From positions 124,001 to 188,000 of the forward strand of contig NZ_STGH01000003.1 of assembly GCF_005222785.1 (NCBI RefSeq): DNA of 64,000 bases, given 5' to 3'. The notes below the pieces were generated by a model that worked only from the letters and a program-made list of their open reading frames with translations, was not told the DNA's origin and made no database searches. Both the position numbers and the translations under genes were made by a program. Positions 47,643 to 56,256 of the stretch are shown here, piece by piece; position 1 is the stretch's first letter; each line of letters opens with the position of its first letter. The stretch is from Rhodobacter sp. SY28-1 (GTDB lineage Bacteria > Pseudomonadota > Alphaproteobacteria > Rhodobacterales > Rhodobacteraceae).

Positions 47643-48949
47643 TCGGCAGCGGTTCCGTATTCCACGTTGCGGCCACCATAGCGACGGACGCGGATGTTGC
47701 ACTGCTCGGCGTGGCCGACGAAGCCCTCCAGCATGCAGAGACGGCTGCCGTATTCGCCGATCAGGGCGGCGGCAGCGTCGGTGGTCACGCGCTGATAGCT
47801 GTGGGTTTTCAGGAACTTGCCAACCCAAAGGCCGCCGGTGTAGCGCCCGGCCTTCTTTGTCGGCAGCGTGTGGTTGGTGCCGATTACCTTGTCGCCGTTT
47901 GCCACGTTTGTGCGCGGCCCAAGGAACAGCGCGCCATAAGAGTGCATGTTTGCCAGATACCAATCGTCGCGGTCGGTCATGACCTGGACGTGTTCGCTGG
48001 CGATGTCGTTGGCGACCTCCAGCATTTCCTCATGGCTGTCACAGAGGATCACTTCGCCATAGTCGCGCCAGCTGATCGAGGCGGTCGCGGCGGTTGGGAG
48101 GATTTTCAGCAAGCGGTCGATTTCGGCCATAGTGGCTTCGGCCAGCTTGCGGCTGTTCGTCACCAGCACGGCGGGCGAGTTATAGCCGTGTTCGGCTTGG
48201 CCTAGGAGGTCGGTTGCGCACAACTCGGCATCGACGGTGTCGTCGGCGATAACCATGGTTTCGGTCGGACCGGCGAAAAGGTCGATGCCCACGCGGCCGT
48301 AAAGCTGGCGCTTGGCTTCCGCGACATAGGCGTTGCCGGGGCCGACCAGCATGTCCACCGGCTTGATGGTTTCGGTGCCGATGGCCATGGCGCCGACGGC
48401 CTGCATGCCGCCGAGGACGTAGATCTCGTGCGCGCCGCCCATGTGCATGGCGGCGACGATGGCGGGGTGGGGGGCGCCGTTGACTGGGGGAGCCGAGGCG
48501 ATGATGCGGGGCACACCGGCGACAGAGGCGGTCAGGACCGACATGTGGGCGGAGGCGACCATCGGGAACTTGCCGCCGGGGACGTAGCAGCCGACGGACT
48601 GGACCGGTATGTTGCGGTGACCAAGGATCACGCCGGGGAGGGTCTCAACCTCGACATCGGTCATCGAGGCGCGCTGCGCCTCGGCAAAACGGCGGATCTG
48701 GGTCTGGGCAAAGCGGATGTCCTCGATGTCGCGGGGGGCGACTTTCTGGATCGCGGCCTCGATCTCGGAGGGGGTGAGGCGGAAGGCGGGCGGGTCGTAC
48801 TTGTCGAACTTGACCGACAACGCGCGGACAGCGGCATCGCCCCGGGCCGAGATATCGGCAAGAACGGATTCGACGGTGGCCCGGACCTGAGCATCGTCCG
48901 CAGCCCGTTCCGCCTCGGGCTTGCCGCGTTTGAGCCAGGTGATTGACAT
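47639..48949 (-). CDS. hpsN: HisD-superfamily dehydrogenase, HpsN-like (sulfopropanediol dehydrogenase)
   Basis: A 436-residue zinc- and NAD-dependent four-electron alcohol dehydrogenase of the histidinol dehydrogenase superfamily. [70 protein letters not shown], Zn ligand [12 protein letters not shown], catalytic [37 protein letters not shown] and EGFVGHAEQ are present. [24 protein letters not shown] differs from true HisD and resembles HpsN, which oxidises 2,3-dihydroxypropane-1-sulfonate. No histidine-pathway or sulfolyase genes are near, so the exact substrate is unproven. It heads the seven-gene minus-strand operon, directly behind an operator. Confidence 0.85.
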   Translation of the reverse strand: MSITWLKRGKPEAERAADDAQVRATVESVLADISARGDAAVRALSVKFDKYDPPAFRLTPSEIEAAIQKVAPRDIEDIRFAQTQIRRFAEAQRASMTDVEVETLPGVILGHRNIPVQSVGCYVPGGKFPMVASAHMSVLTASVAGVPRIIASAPPVNGAPHPAIVAAMHMGGAHEIYVLGGMQAVGAMAIGTETIKPVDMLVGPGNAYVAEAKRQLYGRVGIDLFAGPTETMVIADDTVDAELCATDLLGQAEHGYNSPAVLVTNSRKLAEATMAEIDRLLKILPTAATASISWRDYGEVILCDSHEEMLEVANDIASEHVQVMTDRDDWYLANMHSYGALFLGPRTNVANGDKVIGTNHTLPTKKAGRYTGGLWVGKFLKTHSYQRVTTDAAAALIGEYGSRLCMLEGFVGHAEQCNIRVRRYGGRNVEYGTAAE

Positions 48950-48962
48950 GGGAGGACTCGCT

Positions 48963-48978
48963 TTGAATACGTTTGCAA
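48963..48978. promoter_or_regulatory. LacI-type operator 1 (before HpsN-like gene)
   Basis: TTGAATACGTTTGCAA, a central-CG palindrome pairing at six of eight positions, 13 bases before the HpsN-like start codon. Matches the consensus TTGCATACGTATGCAA shared with the sites at 49086, 57598 and 58944. Confidence 0.65.
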
Positions 48979-49085
48979 TAGGCTTAGTGCATTGGCGGAT
49001 GGCATGGCAAGAGACTTCTGTCGGCCGTGTGAGCCAAGTTACCTTCACGGGAGGTTTCCCGCCTTGACGCGGCTCCAATCAGCAA

Positions 49086-49101
49086 TTGCAGACGTATGCA
49101 A
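49086..49101. promoter_or_regulatory. LacI-type operator 2 (before second HisD-like gene)
   Basis: TTGCAGACGTATGCAA, seven of eight palindrome positions, central CG. It lies 57 bases before the plus-strand HisD-like gene in the divergent spacer shared with operator 1, so both directions could be controlled together. Confidence 0.7.
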
Positions 49102-49158
49102 GAAGGGCTACAACTCATCCGACAATCACGCCCGACCATCGGGTCGAAAGGAGCCAAG

Positions 49159-50454
49159 ATGTCCGCCCAGTCCGAAGCCTATCCTTCCGCAAAAGTCTCT
49201 TGGGTCAAGTCCCCGACCCGCAGTGCCGAAAATGACAACAAGCCGGTCGCTGAACTGGTCGCGGGGGTACTGGCCGATGTGAAGGCACGGGGCGATGCGG
49301 CGGTGCGGGAATACTCGGTAAAGTTCGACAGGGCCGAAGTTGGCGCGCTCGAGATCAGCGTGGCAGAGCGGGAGGCGGCCGTGGCGGCGCTGGACCCGCA
49401 GACCCGCAAGGACACGGAGTTCGCCATCGCCAACGTCCGGCGTTTTGCCGAGGCGCAGCTGGCGACGATCTTGCCTTTGGAGATGGAATCGCTGCCCGGC
49501 GTTTTCATGGGCCACCGGGTGATCCCGATTTCCCGGGTGGGGTGCTATGTGCCGGGCGGGCGCTTCCCGCTTTTGTCAGCTCCGATCATGACCATCGTCC
49601 CGGCCAAGGTCGCGGGGGTGAAGGAGGTCATCGCTTGTCTCCCGCCGAACGCGCATCAGGCGATGGTGGCCGGGTGTCATCTATCTGGCGCGGATCGGGT
49701 GTTCCGGATCGGTGGCGCGCAGGCGATTGCGGCGATGGCCTACGGGACAGAGTCGGTGCCGCCGGTGATGAAGATCATGGGGCCGGGCAATGCCTTCGTG
49801 AACGAGGCGAAGCGGCAGGTCTTCGGGCCGGTGGGGATCGACCAGCTGGCGGGGCCGTCGGAGATCTACATCCTGGCGGACGAGACCGGGGATGTGGAGA
49901 TGATCGCGACGGACCTCTTGGCGCAGGCCGAGCATGACGTGCGAACTAGGGTCGGGTTGATCACGACGGACCGGAAGCTGGCCGAGGCCGTGGTGGTCGA
50001 GGTGGAGCGGCAGCTAGAGGGGTTGTCGACGGCCTCGGTCGCGGCTCCGGCATGGCGGGACTACGGAGAGGTCGCGGTGTGTGAGGATGAGGCGGCGATG
50101 ATCGCCTATTCGGATTTCATCGCGGCGGAGCATCTGCAGGTTCATACCCGGGACCCGCACGGGATGGCGGCGAAGCTGACGAATTACGGGTCGCTGTTCA
50201 TCGGGGAACTCGCCAGCGTGGTCTATTCGGACAAGTGTTCCGGGACGAACCATACGCTGCCGACGATGGCGGCGGGGCGGTATACGGGGGGCCTCTGGGT
50301 CGGGGCCTATGTGAAGATCGCGACGCATCAGTGGCTGACCGAAGAGGGGGTGAAGCAGGTCGCCCCCCCAGCGGCGCGGCAGGCGGCTTCGGAGACGCTG
50401 GAAGGGCACCGGCGGGCGGCGCAGTTGCGGCTGGACCGGATGCAGGTGAGATAG
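49159..50454 (+). CDS. HisD-superfamily dehydrogenase, second paralog
   Basis: A 431-residue member of the same superfamily as the 47639 gene. [68 protein letters not shown], zinc ligand LLAQAEHDVRTRVGL, catalytic [39 protein letters not shown] and C-terminal LEGHRRAAQ are visible. The C-terminal region differs from the HpsN-like enzyme, so substrates may differ. ATG 49159 is set by GGAG seven bases upstream. It is transcribed divergently from the seven-gene operon. Confidence 0.87.
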   Translation: MSAQSEAYPSAKVSWVKSPTRSAENDNKPVAELVAGVLADVKARGDAAVREYSVKFDRAEVGALEISVAEREAAVAALDPQTRKDTEFAIANVRRFAEAQLATILPLEMESLPGVFMGHRVIPISRVGCYVPGGRFPLLSAPIMTIVPAKVAGVKEVIACLPPNAHQAMVAGCHLSGADRVFRIGGAQAIAAMAYGTESVPPVMKIMGPGNAFVNEAKRQVFGPVGIDQLAGPSEIYILADETGDVEMIATDLLAQAEHDVRTRVGLITTDRKLAEAVVVEVERQLEGLSTASVAAPAWRDYGEVAVCEDEAAMIAYSDFIAAEHLQVHTRDPHGMAAKLTNYGSLFIGELASVVYSDKCSGTNHTLPTMAAGRYTGGLWVGAYVKIATHQWLTEEGVKQVAPPAARQAASETLEGHRRAAQLRLDRMQVR

Positions 50455-50469
50455 TGTCCACGGTGGACA
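50455..50469. repeat. Perfect palindrome TGTCCAC-g-GTGGACA
   Basis: Immediately after the HisD-like stop. 7-bp arms around one base. Could be a short terminator or an operator for the gene pair; no T-run follows. Confidence 0.4.
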
Positions 50470-50593
50470 AACGTTGTGATCCGTTCTGAATCAACGGGTT
50501 GGCGTTTTCTGTTAGGGTGGTGTTAACTTTTGGGGAGGTGTCGTTCTGGCGCCTCCTCGATTGCTTTCGGGCCTTGGCGCCGAGAGCGTCGGG

Positions 50594-51949
50594 TCAGAGG
50601 GCCGGGCGCTGGACGGAATGGTCGGTGGCGCGTTCGAAGGCGTGCCCGGTCCTGCACAGAAGGTCCTCATCGCCATTGCGGGCGATGAGTTGCAGGCCAA
50701 GGGGAAGGCCGTCTTCAAACCCTGCGGGCAGCGACAAGGCAGGCTGGCCGGTCAGGTTGAAGGCGATGGTCCGCATCGGGGTCCAGACGGCCTTTTCGCC
50801 GTCGAAGGCCAAGAATGGCAGTGCCGGGGTCAGGGTGGTGGCGGTCAGGATGAGGTCGTGGCCATCCATCGCCGCAAACATTTCGGCGGTGAGGCGGGTT
50901 TGGGCTTCGCGGGCCTTCGCCACATCCTCCGCGTCAATGGCAGCCCCGAAGGCGAGGCATTGCAGTGTAGGGCGGCCGTAATCTGTGGCGTGGTCGCGGA
51001 TCAGGGCGCGGTGTTCGTCCAGCGCCTCGGCGTGGAGGATCACGGAGGCGGCGGCCTCGTATGGGGCGTAGTCGGGGAGCGTCACGAGGGTGATCTGCAC
51101 GCCGAGGAGGGAGAGGGTCGAAGCGGCCTCATCCATCGCCTTTATCAGAGCGGGGCTGACCTGCGGGTCATCCGCGAACCAGTCGCGGGCGTAGGCGATT
51201 TTCAAACCGGTGATGGGTTGGCCGATCCGGGCGGAAGCGGGGCGCCAGTCGCCTTCGGACATCGCGTCGAGAGCGAAGGCGGCTTCCTCGACCGTCGCGG
51301 CGAGGGGGCCGGTGTGGTCGAGGCTGGAGGAGAGCGGGAAGGCCCCGGCGCGGGAAACCCGCTCGTAGGTGGGTTTCAGGCCGACGCAGCCACAGTAGGC
51401 GGCGGGGGAGCGGATCGAGCCGCCCGTGTCGGTGCCGATGGCAAGGCGGACGAGGCCGCCAGCGACGGCTGCGGCGGAACCGGAGGAAGAGCCACCGGTG
51501 ATGTGGGCGGGGTTCCAGGGGTTGCGGGCGGGCGGATCAGGCAGGGTGAGGTCGGGACCGACCATCGCGAATTCGTAGGTGGCGACCTTGCCGATAAGGA
51601 CAGCGCCCTGGGCGCGAAGGCGGGCAATGGCGGGGGCGTCGGTTTCGGCGATCCGGTCTTGCAGGACGAGGGAGCCGGAGGTGGCGGGCTGGCCTGCGAC
51701 GTCGATTAGGTCCTTTACGGCGATGGGGATGCCGCAGAAGGGGCCGGGGTTTTCGCCTGTGGCGAGGAGGGCGTCGGCGCGGTCGGCTTGGGCCAATGCG
51801 TCGGCGGCGATGTGGGTGAAGGCGTGGAGCGTCGGGTTGCGGGCCGCAATGCGGTCAAGGACGGCGTCGGTCAGCGCGCGGGAGGTGAAGGTTCGGGCTC
51901 GGAGGGCAGCGGCAGCCTCTGGCAGGGACAGGTCGGCGGGGTTGGTCAT
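50594..51949 (-). CDS. Amidase-signature hydrolase, AtzE/GatA-like
   Basis: A 451-residue amidase. The catalytic triad Ser-cis-Ser-Lys is visible: Lys in GIPIAVKDLIDVAGQPATSGS (about 75), Ser-Ser in ITGGSSSGSAAAVAGGLVRLAIGTDTGGSIRSPAAYCG (about 150-175). C-terminal part: VWTPMRTIAFNLTGQPALSLPAGF. It hydrolyses a C-N bond of an amide. Its ATG overlaps the stop of a tiny upstream gene of AtzG type, as in AtzG-AtzE complexes, so it is probably a two-subunit enzyme. It ends the operon that begins with the double SnoaL-like gene at 58863. The substrate is unknown. Confidence 0.88.
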   Translation of the reverse strand: MTNPADLSLPEAAAALRARTFTSRALTDAVLDRIAARNPTLHAFTHIAADALAQADRADALLATGENPGPFCGIPIAVKDLIDVAGQPATSGSLVLQDRIAETDAPAIARLRAQGAVLIGKVATYEFAMVGPDLTLPDPPARNPWNPAHITGGSSSGSAAAVAGGLVRLAIGTDTGGSIRSPAAYCGCVGLKPTYERVSRAGAFPLSSSLDHTGPLAATVEEAAFALDAMSEGDWRPASARIGQPITGLKIAYARDWFADDPQVSPALIKAMDEAASTLSLLGVQITLVTLPDYAPYEAAASVILHAEALDEHRALIRDHATDYGRPTLQCLAFGAAIDAEDVAKAREAQTRLTAEMFAAMDGHDLILTATTLTPALPFLAFDGEKAVWTPMRTIAFNLTGQPALSLPAGFEDGLPLGLQLIARNGDEDLLCRTGHAFERATDHSVQRPAL

Positions 51950-52095
51950 GATTTGAGGTAGGCTTCGACCTTTGCGACTTCGCCCCGCAGATGCTGCGCC
52001 CCGGCCCAGGCGGCGGCGAAGGCCTTGTCATCGAGGGTGAGGCCAAGCGCAGCGAGACGGGCGCGGAACTCGTCCTTGGTGAAATCGGTTTTCAT
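51946..52095 (-). CDS. Small AtzG-like amidase partner subunit
   Basis: A 49-residue ORF starting with the ATG at 52095: MKTDFTKDEFRARLAALGLT, then LDDKAFAAAWAGAQHLRGEV and AKVEAYLKS. Its two short helical segments around LALLGL-type and AWAGAQHLR positions resemble the DUF4089/AtzG family, whose members form a complex with AtzE-like amidases. The start overlaps the LacI-gene stop (ATGA) and its stop overlaps the amidase ATG (ATGA), so all three are translationally coupled. It is short, but its place and coding bias favour a real gene. Confidence 0.75.
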   Translation of the reverse strand: MKTDFTKDEFRARLAALGLTLDDKAFAAAWAGAQHLRGEVAKVEAYLKS

Positions 52096-53108
52096 CGCGC
52101 GTCCCCATAGCGGCGGGTAGAGCCGCGGATGATCAGTTCACCCCCCAGGACGACATGCGCGGTTTCGGGTTCCTTGGCGGCGATCCAGGCGGTGAGCATC
52201 GACACGGTTTCGGCCACCATCACGTCGACGCGCTGACGGAATGTGGTGAGGTTGTAGGCGGGCCATGCGGCGGGGGGGACATCGTCGAAGCCGACGACGG
52301 AGACATCCTCGGGCACCTTCAGGCCAAGCTCGAAGCGCAGGACATCCATCACGGCAAAGGCCATGTGGTCGTTGGCGACGAAGACGGCGTCGGGGCGGCG
52401 GGAGGTGGCGAAAAGCTCGCGCGCGGCGGATTGGGCGGTGCGGTAGTCGAAATTGCCTTCGGCGCGGGCGAATAGGTCTTGCCCCGCCTCGGCCAGCCCG
52501 GCGCGAAAGCCAGCCTCACGGTCGATCTGGGTGGTGGCCCCGGAAAAACCGGCGATATAGGCGATGCGTTTATGCCCAAGGGAGCAGAGGTAGTCGGCGA
52601 GGGCCTTGCCCCCGGCGTGGTTATCAGATGTCACCGAGCACATGTTCTTGTCGGCATGGCCCCGGTTGAAGAGGACCACAGGGATGCCGGTCGACTGGCA
52701 GCGCGCGGCCAGTTCGGAGGAAAGGGAGACCGAGGCAAGGACGATGCCATCGACCTGATAATCCATGATCTCGCTGACGACCTTGTCGACGTTGTCGACG
52801 TTGACGGGGGAAAGAAAGATCAGGACGTGATAGCCGACCTTTTGCAGTTCGACCGACAGGCGTTCGACCATCTCGGGGTAGAAGTAGTTTTCCAGATAGG
52901 CGACGACGAGGCCGATGATGCGGCTTTTGCCGGACTTCATCGCCCGGGCAAGCACGTTCGGCCGGTAGCCAAGCTGGGCGGCAGCGGCGAGGACCTTGTC
53001 GGCGGTCTTCTTCGAGACGGACGAGCCGGGGGTGAAGACGCGGCTGACGGCGGATTGGCTGACGCCCGCGAGAGCGGCCACTTCGAGTGAGGTTACCTTT
53101 TCAGCCAT
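52092..53108 (-). CDS. LacI-family transcriptional regulator
   Basis: A 338-residue regulator. The HTH is SLEVAALAGVSQSAVSRVFTPGSSVSKKTADKVLAAAAQLGYRPNVLARAM (about 5-55). A periplasmic-binding-protein-like sensor follows: SGKSRIIGLVVAYLENYFYPEMVERLSVELQKVGYHVLIFL, VNVDNVDKVVSEIMDYQVDGIVLAS, DAVFVANDHMAFAVMDVLRFE and DVSVVGFDDVPPAAWP. The natural ligand should be a sugar-like compound. ATG 53108 is chosen because its N-terminus gives a clean HTH start. It is embedded between the importer and the amidase genes and is the likely binder of the four operators. Confidence 0.95.
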   Translation of the reverse strand: MAEKVTSLEVAALAGVSQSAVSRVFTPGSSVSKKTADKVLAAAAQLGYRPNVLARAMKSGKSRIIGLVVAYLENYFYPEMVERLSVELQKVGYHVLIFLSPVNVDNVDKVVSEIMDYQVDGIVLASVSLSSELAARCQSTGIPVVLFNRGHADKNMCSVTSDNHAGGKALADYLCSLGHKRIAYIAGFSGATTQIDREAGFRAGLAEAGQDLFARAEGNFDYRTAQSAARELFATSRRPDAVFVANDHMAFAVMDVLRFELGLKVPEDVSVVGFDDVPPAAWPAYNLTTFRQRVDVMVAETVSMLTAWIAAKEPETAHVVLGGELIIRGSTRRYGDAR

Positions 53109-53166
53109 GTCGTCCCCTGCCTTGGGGGCCAAGTCTTGGGGGAGAACGTCCTGGCGGGCAAGGGTG

Positions 53167-54207
53167 TCATGCCAGGCGGCTGCCGGTCATTGCGTCGAAG
53201 AGGTGGATCTTGTCGGTCGGGATGGCGACATGAAGCAGCGCGCCGATGTCGATGCGAAAGTCCTTGTGGGCGCGGACAGACACCAGTGCCTCGCCGATGC
53301 GGACGGAGACGAGGGTGGCGTCGCCGAGGAGTTCCATCGAGTAAACGGGGGCGGTGAGTTGTGCGGGGGTGTCGCTGACGCGGACGTCTTCGGCGCGGAA
53401 GCCGAGGGTGACGGGGCCTTGGCCTTGGGCGGGGACGGCGATGCCCTCGGCGCGGAAAGTGCCATCCTGGATGTTACCGGCGATCAGGTTCATCGCGGGG
53501 GAGCCGATGAAGCTGGCGACAAAGGTGTTGGCGGGGCGGTCGTAGATCTCGGTCGGGGTGCCAAGCTGCTGGACGAGGCCGTGGTTCATCACGACGACGC
53601 GGTCGGCGAGGGTCATCGCCTCGATCTGGTCGTGGGTGACGTAGATCGTGGTGCGGCGGAGGGTGTGGTGCAGGTGCTTGATCTGGGCGCGAGTCGAGAC
53701 GCGGAGCTTGGCGTCGAGGTTCGACAGGGGTTCGTCCATCAGGAAGGCGTTCGGCTCGCGGACGATGGCGCGGGCGAGGGCGACGCGCTGGCGCTGGCCA
53801 CCCGACAGGGCGGCGGGGCGGCGGTCGAGGAAGGGGCCGAGCTCCACCATCTGGGCGGCTTTCATCACCCGGTCGTGGTGTTCGTTGGCCGGGATGCGGC
53901 GGACCTTCAGGGGGAAGCGGATATTTTCGTAGACGGTGAGATTCGGATAAAGGCCGTAGGACTGGAAGACCATCGAGATGTCGCGGTCCTTGGGTTCAAG
54001 GTCGTTGACTTTACGGTTGCCGATCCAGATTTCGCCCTCAGTCACGTCTTCGAGGCCAGCGATCATCCGCATGGTGGTGGTCTTGCCGCAGCCGGAGGGG
54101 CCGAGGAGGACGAGGAATTCGGCATCGGCGATGTCGAGGGTGAAGTTGTCGACGGCGACGTAAGAGCCCCAGCGTTTGGAGACGTTGTTCAGGCGGATCT
54201 GGGCCAT
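53167..54207 (-). CDS. Carbohydrate-type ABC transporter ATP-binding protein (UgpC/MsmK-like)
   Basis: A 346-residue ATPase with regulatory C-terminal domain. Walker A is LLGPSGCGKTTTMRM (about 36), signature LSGGQRQRVALARAIV, Walker B FLMDEPLSNLDAKLR, H-loop YVTHDQIEAMTLADRVVVM. The C-terminal OB-fold TOBE domain (about 235-346) is present. It follows the two permease genes with gaps under 10 bases. Confidence 0.93.
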   Translation of the reverse strand: MAQIRLNNVSKRWGSYVAVDNFTLDIADAEFLVLLGPSGCGKTTTMRMIAGLEDVTEGEIWIGNRKVNDLEPKDRDISMVFQSYGLYPNLTVYENIRFPLKVRRIPANEHHDRVMKAAQMVELGPFLDRRPAALSGGQRQRVALARAIVREPNAFLMDEPLSNLDAKLRVSTRAQIKHLHHTLRRTTIYVTHDQIEAMTLADRVVVMNHGLVQQLGTPTEIYDRPANTFVASFIGSPAMNLIAGNIQDGTFRAEGIAVPAQGQGPVTLGFRAEDVRVSDTPAQLTAPVYSMELLGDATLVSVRIGEALVSVRAHKDFRIDIGALLHVAIPTDKIHLFDAMTGSRLA

Positions 54208-54211
54208 GGGG

Positions 54212-55090
54212 TTATCCTTTGACGGCGCCGGCGGTCAGACCGGAGACGATCTGGCGCTGGAAGAAGAGGACGAGGATGAAAAGCGGCACGGTGGCCGAGA
54301 CGACGGCGGCGACGGCGAACATCACGTTGCCCTCGTTCTGGATGCTGCCCAGGAAGCTGGCGATCTTTGGGACCATGGTCTGGTTTTCCTGCGCCAGCAG
54401 CATCGAGGTCACGGCGAAGTCGTTGTAGCCGAGGAGGAAGGAGAAGAGGCCAGTGGTGATGACGCCGGGCCACATGACGGGGATGATGACCATGCGGAAG
54501 GCCTGGAAGCGGGTGCAGCCGTCGACCATCGCGCTTTCGTCGAGGTCCTTGGGGATCGACAGGAAGAAGGAGTGCAGCATCCAGAGGGTGAAGGGCTGGT
54601 TGATGGCGACGAGGACGATGATCGTGGTCGGCAGGACGCCCCAGATGTTCAGCTGAAAGAACGGCAGCATGTAGCCCGAGACCAGCGTGATATGCGGCAT
54701 GGCGCGGAAGATCAGGGCGGCGATCAGGATCCAGAAGGCGTAGCGATAGCCGGAGCGGGCCAGCGCGTAGCCGCCCAAGGTGCCGATGGTCAGGGAGATG
54801 ATTGTCACTGACAGCGTCACGATCAGGGTGTTGATCGCGGCCTTCCAGAATTCGTTCTTCACCCATGCGCCTTCGTAGCCGGCGAGGGTGAATGCCGACC
54901 CGGTCTGGGCTTGGGTGCGCGTACCCTCGATCGCCATCCACCAGGACTGGCGCGAGAAGAAGTCGGCCTCGACCTTGAAGCTGCCCCAGACGGTCCAGGC
55001 GAAGGGGAAGGCGGCGGCTATCACCCAGATCACCAGGAAGGCGAGGATCAGGGCGTTCAGGGCTGCGGGGCGGCGGGTGGCAACGGACAT
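54212..55090 (-). CDS. Carbohydrate-type ABC transporter permease (MalG-like)
   Basis: A 292-residue membrane protein with about six helices. It opens ALNALILAFLVIWVIAAAFPFAWTVWGSFKVEADFF. The EAA-type loop reads DLDESAMVDGCTRFQAFRMVIIPVMWPGVITTGLFSFLLGYNDFAVTSML. It partners the permease immediately upstream (one-base gap). Confidence 0.92.
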   Translation of the reverse strand: MSVATRRPAALNALILAFLVIWVIAAAFPFAWTVWGSFKVEADFFSRQSWWMAIEGTRTQAQTGSAFTLAGYEGAWVKNEFWKAAINTLIVTLSVTIISLTIGTLGGYALARSGYRYAFWILIAALIFRAMPHITLVSGYMLPFFQLNIWGVLPTTIIVLVAINQPFTLWMLHSFFLSIPKDLDESAMVDGCTRFQAFRMVIIPVMWPGVITTGLFSFLLGYNDFAVTSMLLAQENQTMVPKIASFLGSIQNEGNVMFAVAAVVSATVPLFILVLFFQRQIVSGLTAGAVKG

Positions 55091-55091
55091 C

Positions 55092-56123
55092 TTACACCGC
55101 CTTCTGATTGAACTCGCGCCAGGTGCGGCGGAGGACGGGGGCGAGGAGGATCAGGACGCCGACGATGGTGATCACCGAGGTGGCGGCGGCGGAGCCGAAG
55201 AGCTGGGAGTCCTGGCCGACGAGGTCGTTGAAGACGAGCCAGCTGAGAGAGGTCGCGTTCGCCTCGGCCGAGAAGCCGACGATGGGTTCGAAGACGCGGA
55301 AGTTGTCCATCAGCTGCACGAGCGCCACGAAGGTGGCGAGGGGCGCGAGGTGGGGGATGATGACGTGGCGGATGACTTCCCACCGGCTTGCGCCGTCGAT
55401 CTTGGCGCTTTCCACGGTGTCCTGCGGCACGGTCTGGAGGCCTGCGTAGAAGACGACGAAAGAGAAGGGGCCGTTGGTCCAGACGCCGTAGACCAGAAGG
55501 ACGATCCAGGTCAGCACCGGTGAGGCGCGAAGCGACAGGCCCGGGTCTCCGGTCAGGCTTTGTAGGCTCGCGCCGAGGATGCCGGAGGGGTTGAACATCC
55601 AGGCGAGGATCAGCGACCCGACGAGGGGCGTGATGATCATCGGCAGGATTGAAACGAAGATGGTGGGGCCTTTCAGAAGGCCAGGCAGCGTGTTCACGGC
55701 CAGGGCAATGGCAAAGCCCAAACCCATCGCAAGCGGGGTCACAAGGAAGCAGTAGACCAGCGTGAAGGACAAAGCCTTGTAGAAGGGCAGGTTGAAGATG
55801 CGGCTGACGATGTCACCGAAGCCCTGATTGTCGGCGAAGATCGCCCCGATCTCGTCCACGGCAAGGTGGTTGCGGTTCAGGTAGTTGGAAAAGCCTGCGA
55901 ACTGGCCAAGGGGCTGTTCCGCCTCTAGCTTTGCCATCGCCTCGGTATCGACACGGGTCTGTTCGGAGCAGCCGAAGGGATCGCAGTTTTCCACCGTGAT
56001 CAGCACGGCCTCATGCTGGACGAACAGCGACTGCACCACGACCGAGACGATGGGCAGGGTGATGAACAGCACCATCGCCAGGATTGAGGGGAAGATGAAG
56101 AAGAAGAAGGTGCGATGCGGCAT
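55092..56123 (-). CDS. Carbohydrate-type ABC transporter permease (MalF-like)
   Basis: A 343-residue permease with N-terminal FFFFIFPSILAMVLFITLPIVSVVVQSLFV, further helices, and the EAA loop VPQDTVESAKIDGASRWEVIRHVIIPHLAPLATFVALVQLMDNFRVFEPIVGFS. An unusual periplasmic insertion (about 35-105) with EAEQPLGQFAGFSNYLNRNHLAV follows the first helix. It is the first permease after the binding-protein gene. Confidence 0.92.
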   Translation of the reverse strand: MPHRTFFFFIFPSILAMVLFITLPIVSVVVQSLFVQHEAVLITVENCDPFGCSEQTRVDTEAMAKLEAEQPLGQFAGFSNYLNRNHLAVDEIGAIFADNQGFGDIVSRIFNLPFYKALSFTLVYCFLVTPLAMGLGFAIALAVNTLPGLLKGPTIFVSILPMIITPLVGSLILAWMFNPSGILGASLQSLTGDPGLSLRASPVLTWIVLLVYGVWTNGPFSFVVFYAGLQTVPQDTVESAKIDGASRWEVIRHVIIPHLAPLATFVALVQLMDNFRVFEPIVGFSAEANATSLSWLVFNDLVGQDSQLFGSAAATSVITIVGVLILLAPVLRRTWREFNQKAV

Positions 56124-56205
56124 CGGGAGGTTCCAGTAAAGATGGGCCGGTGCGCGGGGCCAAGCGGGGCCCCGGTGGACGCGTCGACAGGGTGCGGGGA
56201 AGGAA

Positions 56206-56238
56206 GGCCCGGCCGCAAGGAGGAATTGCAGCCGGGCC
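56206..56238 (-). promoter_or_regulatory. Hairpin between binding-protein and permease genes
   Basis: GGCCCGGC ... GCCGGGCC, 8-bp stem with a 17-base loop, 18 bases past the binding-protein stop on the minus strand. Such stems usually stabilise the binding-protein transcript relative to the permeases. Confidence 0.5.
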
Positions 56239-56256
56239 GGGGCGCGAAAGGCGCCG

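Noticed and set aside
47639-50454. Annotation of the two genes as histidinol dehydrogenases of histidine synthesis
   Set aside because: No his genes nearby, and both have the NHTLPT...RYTGGLWVG type C-terminal region, unlike true HisD.
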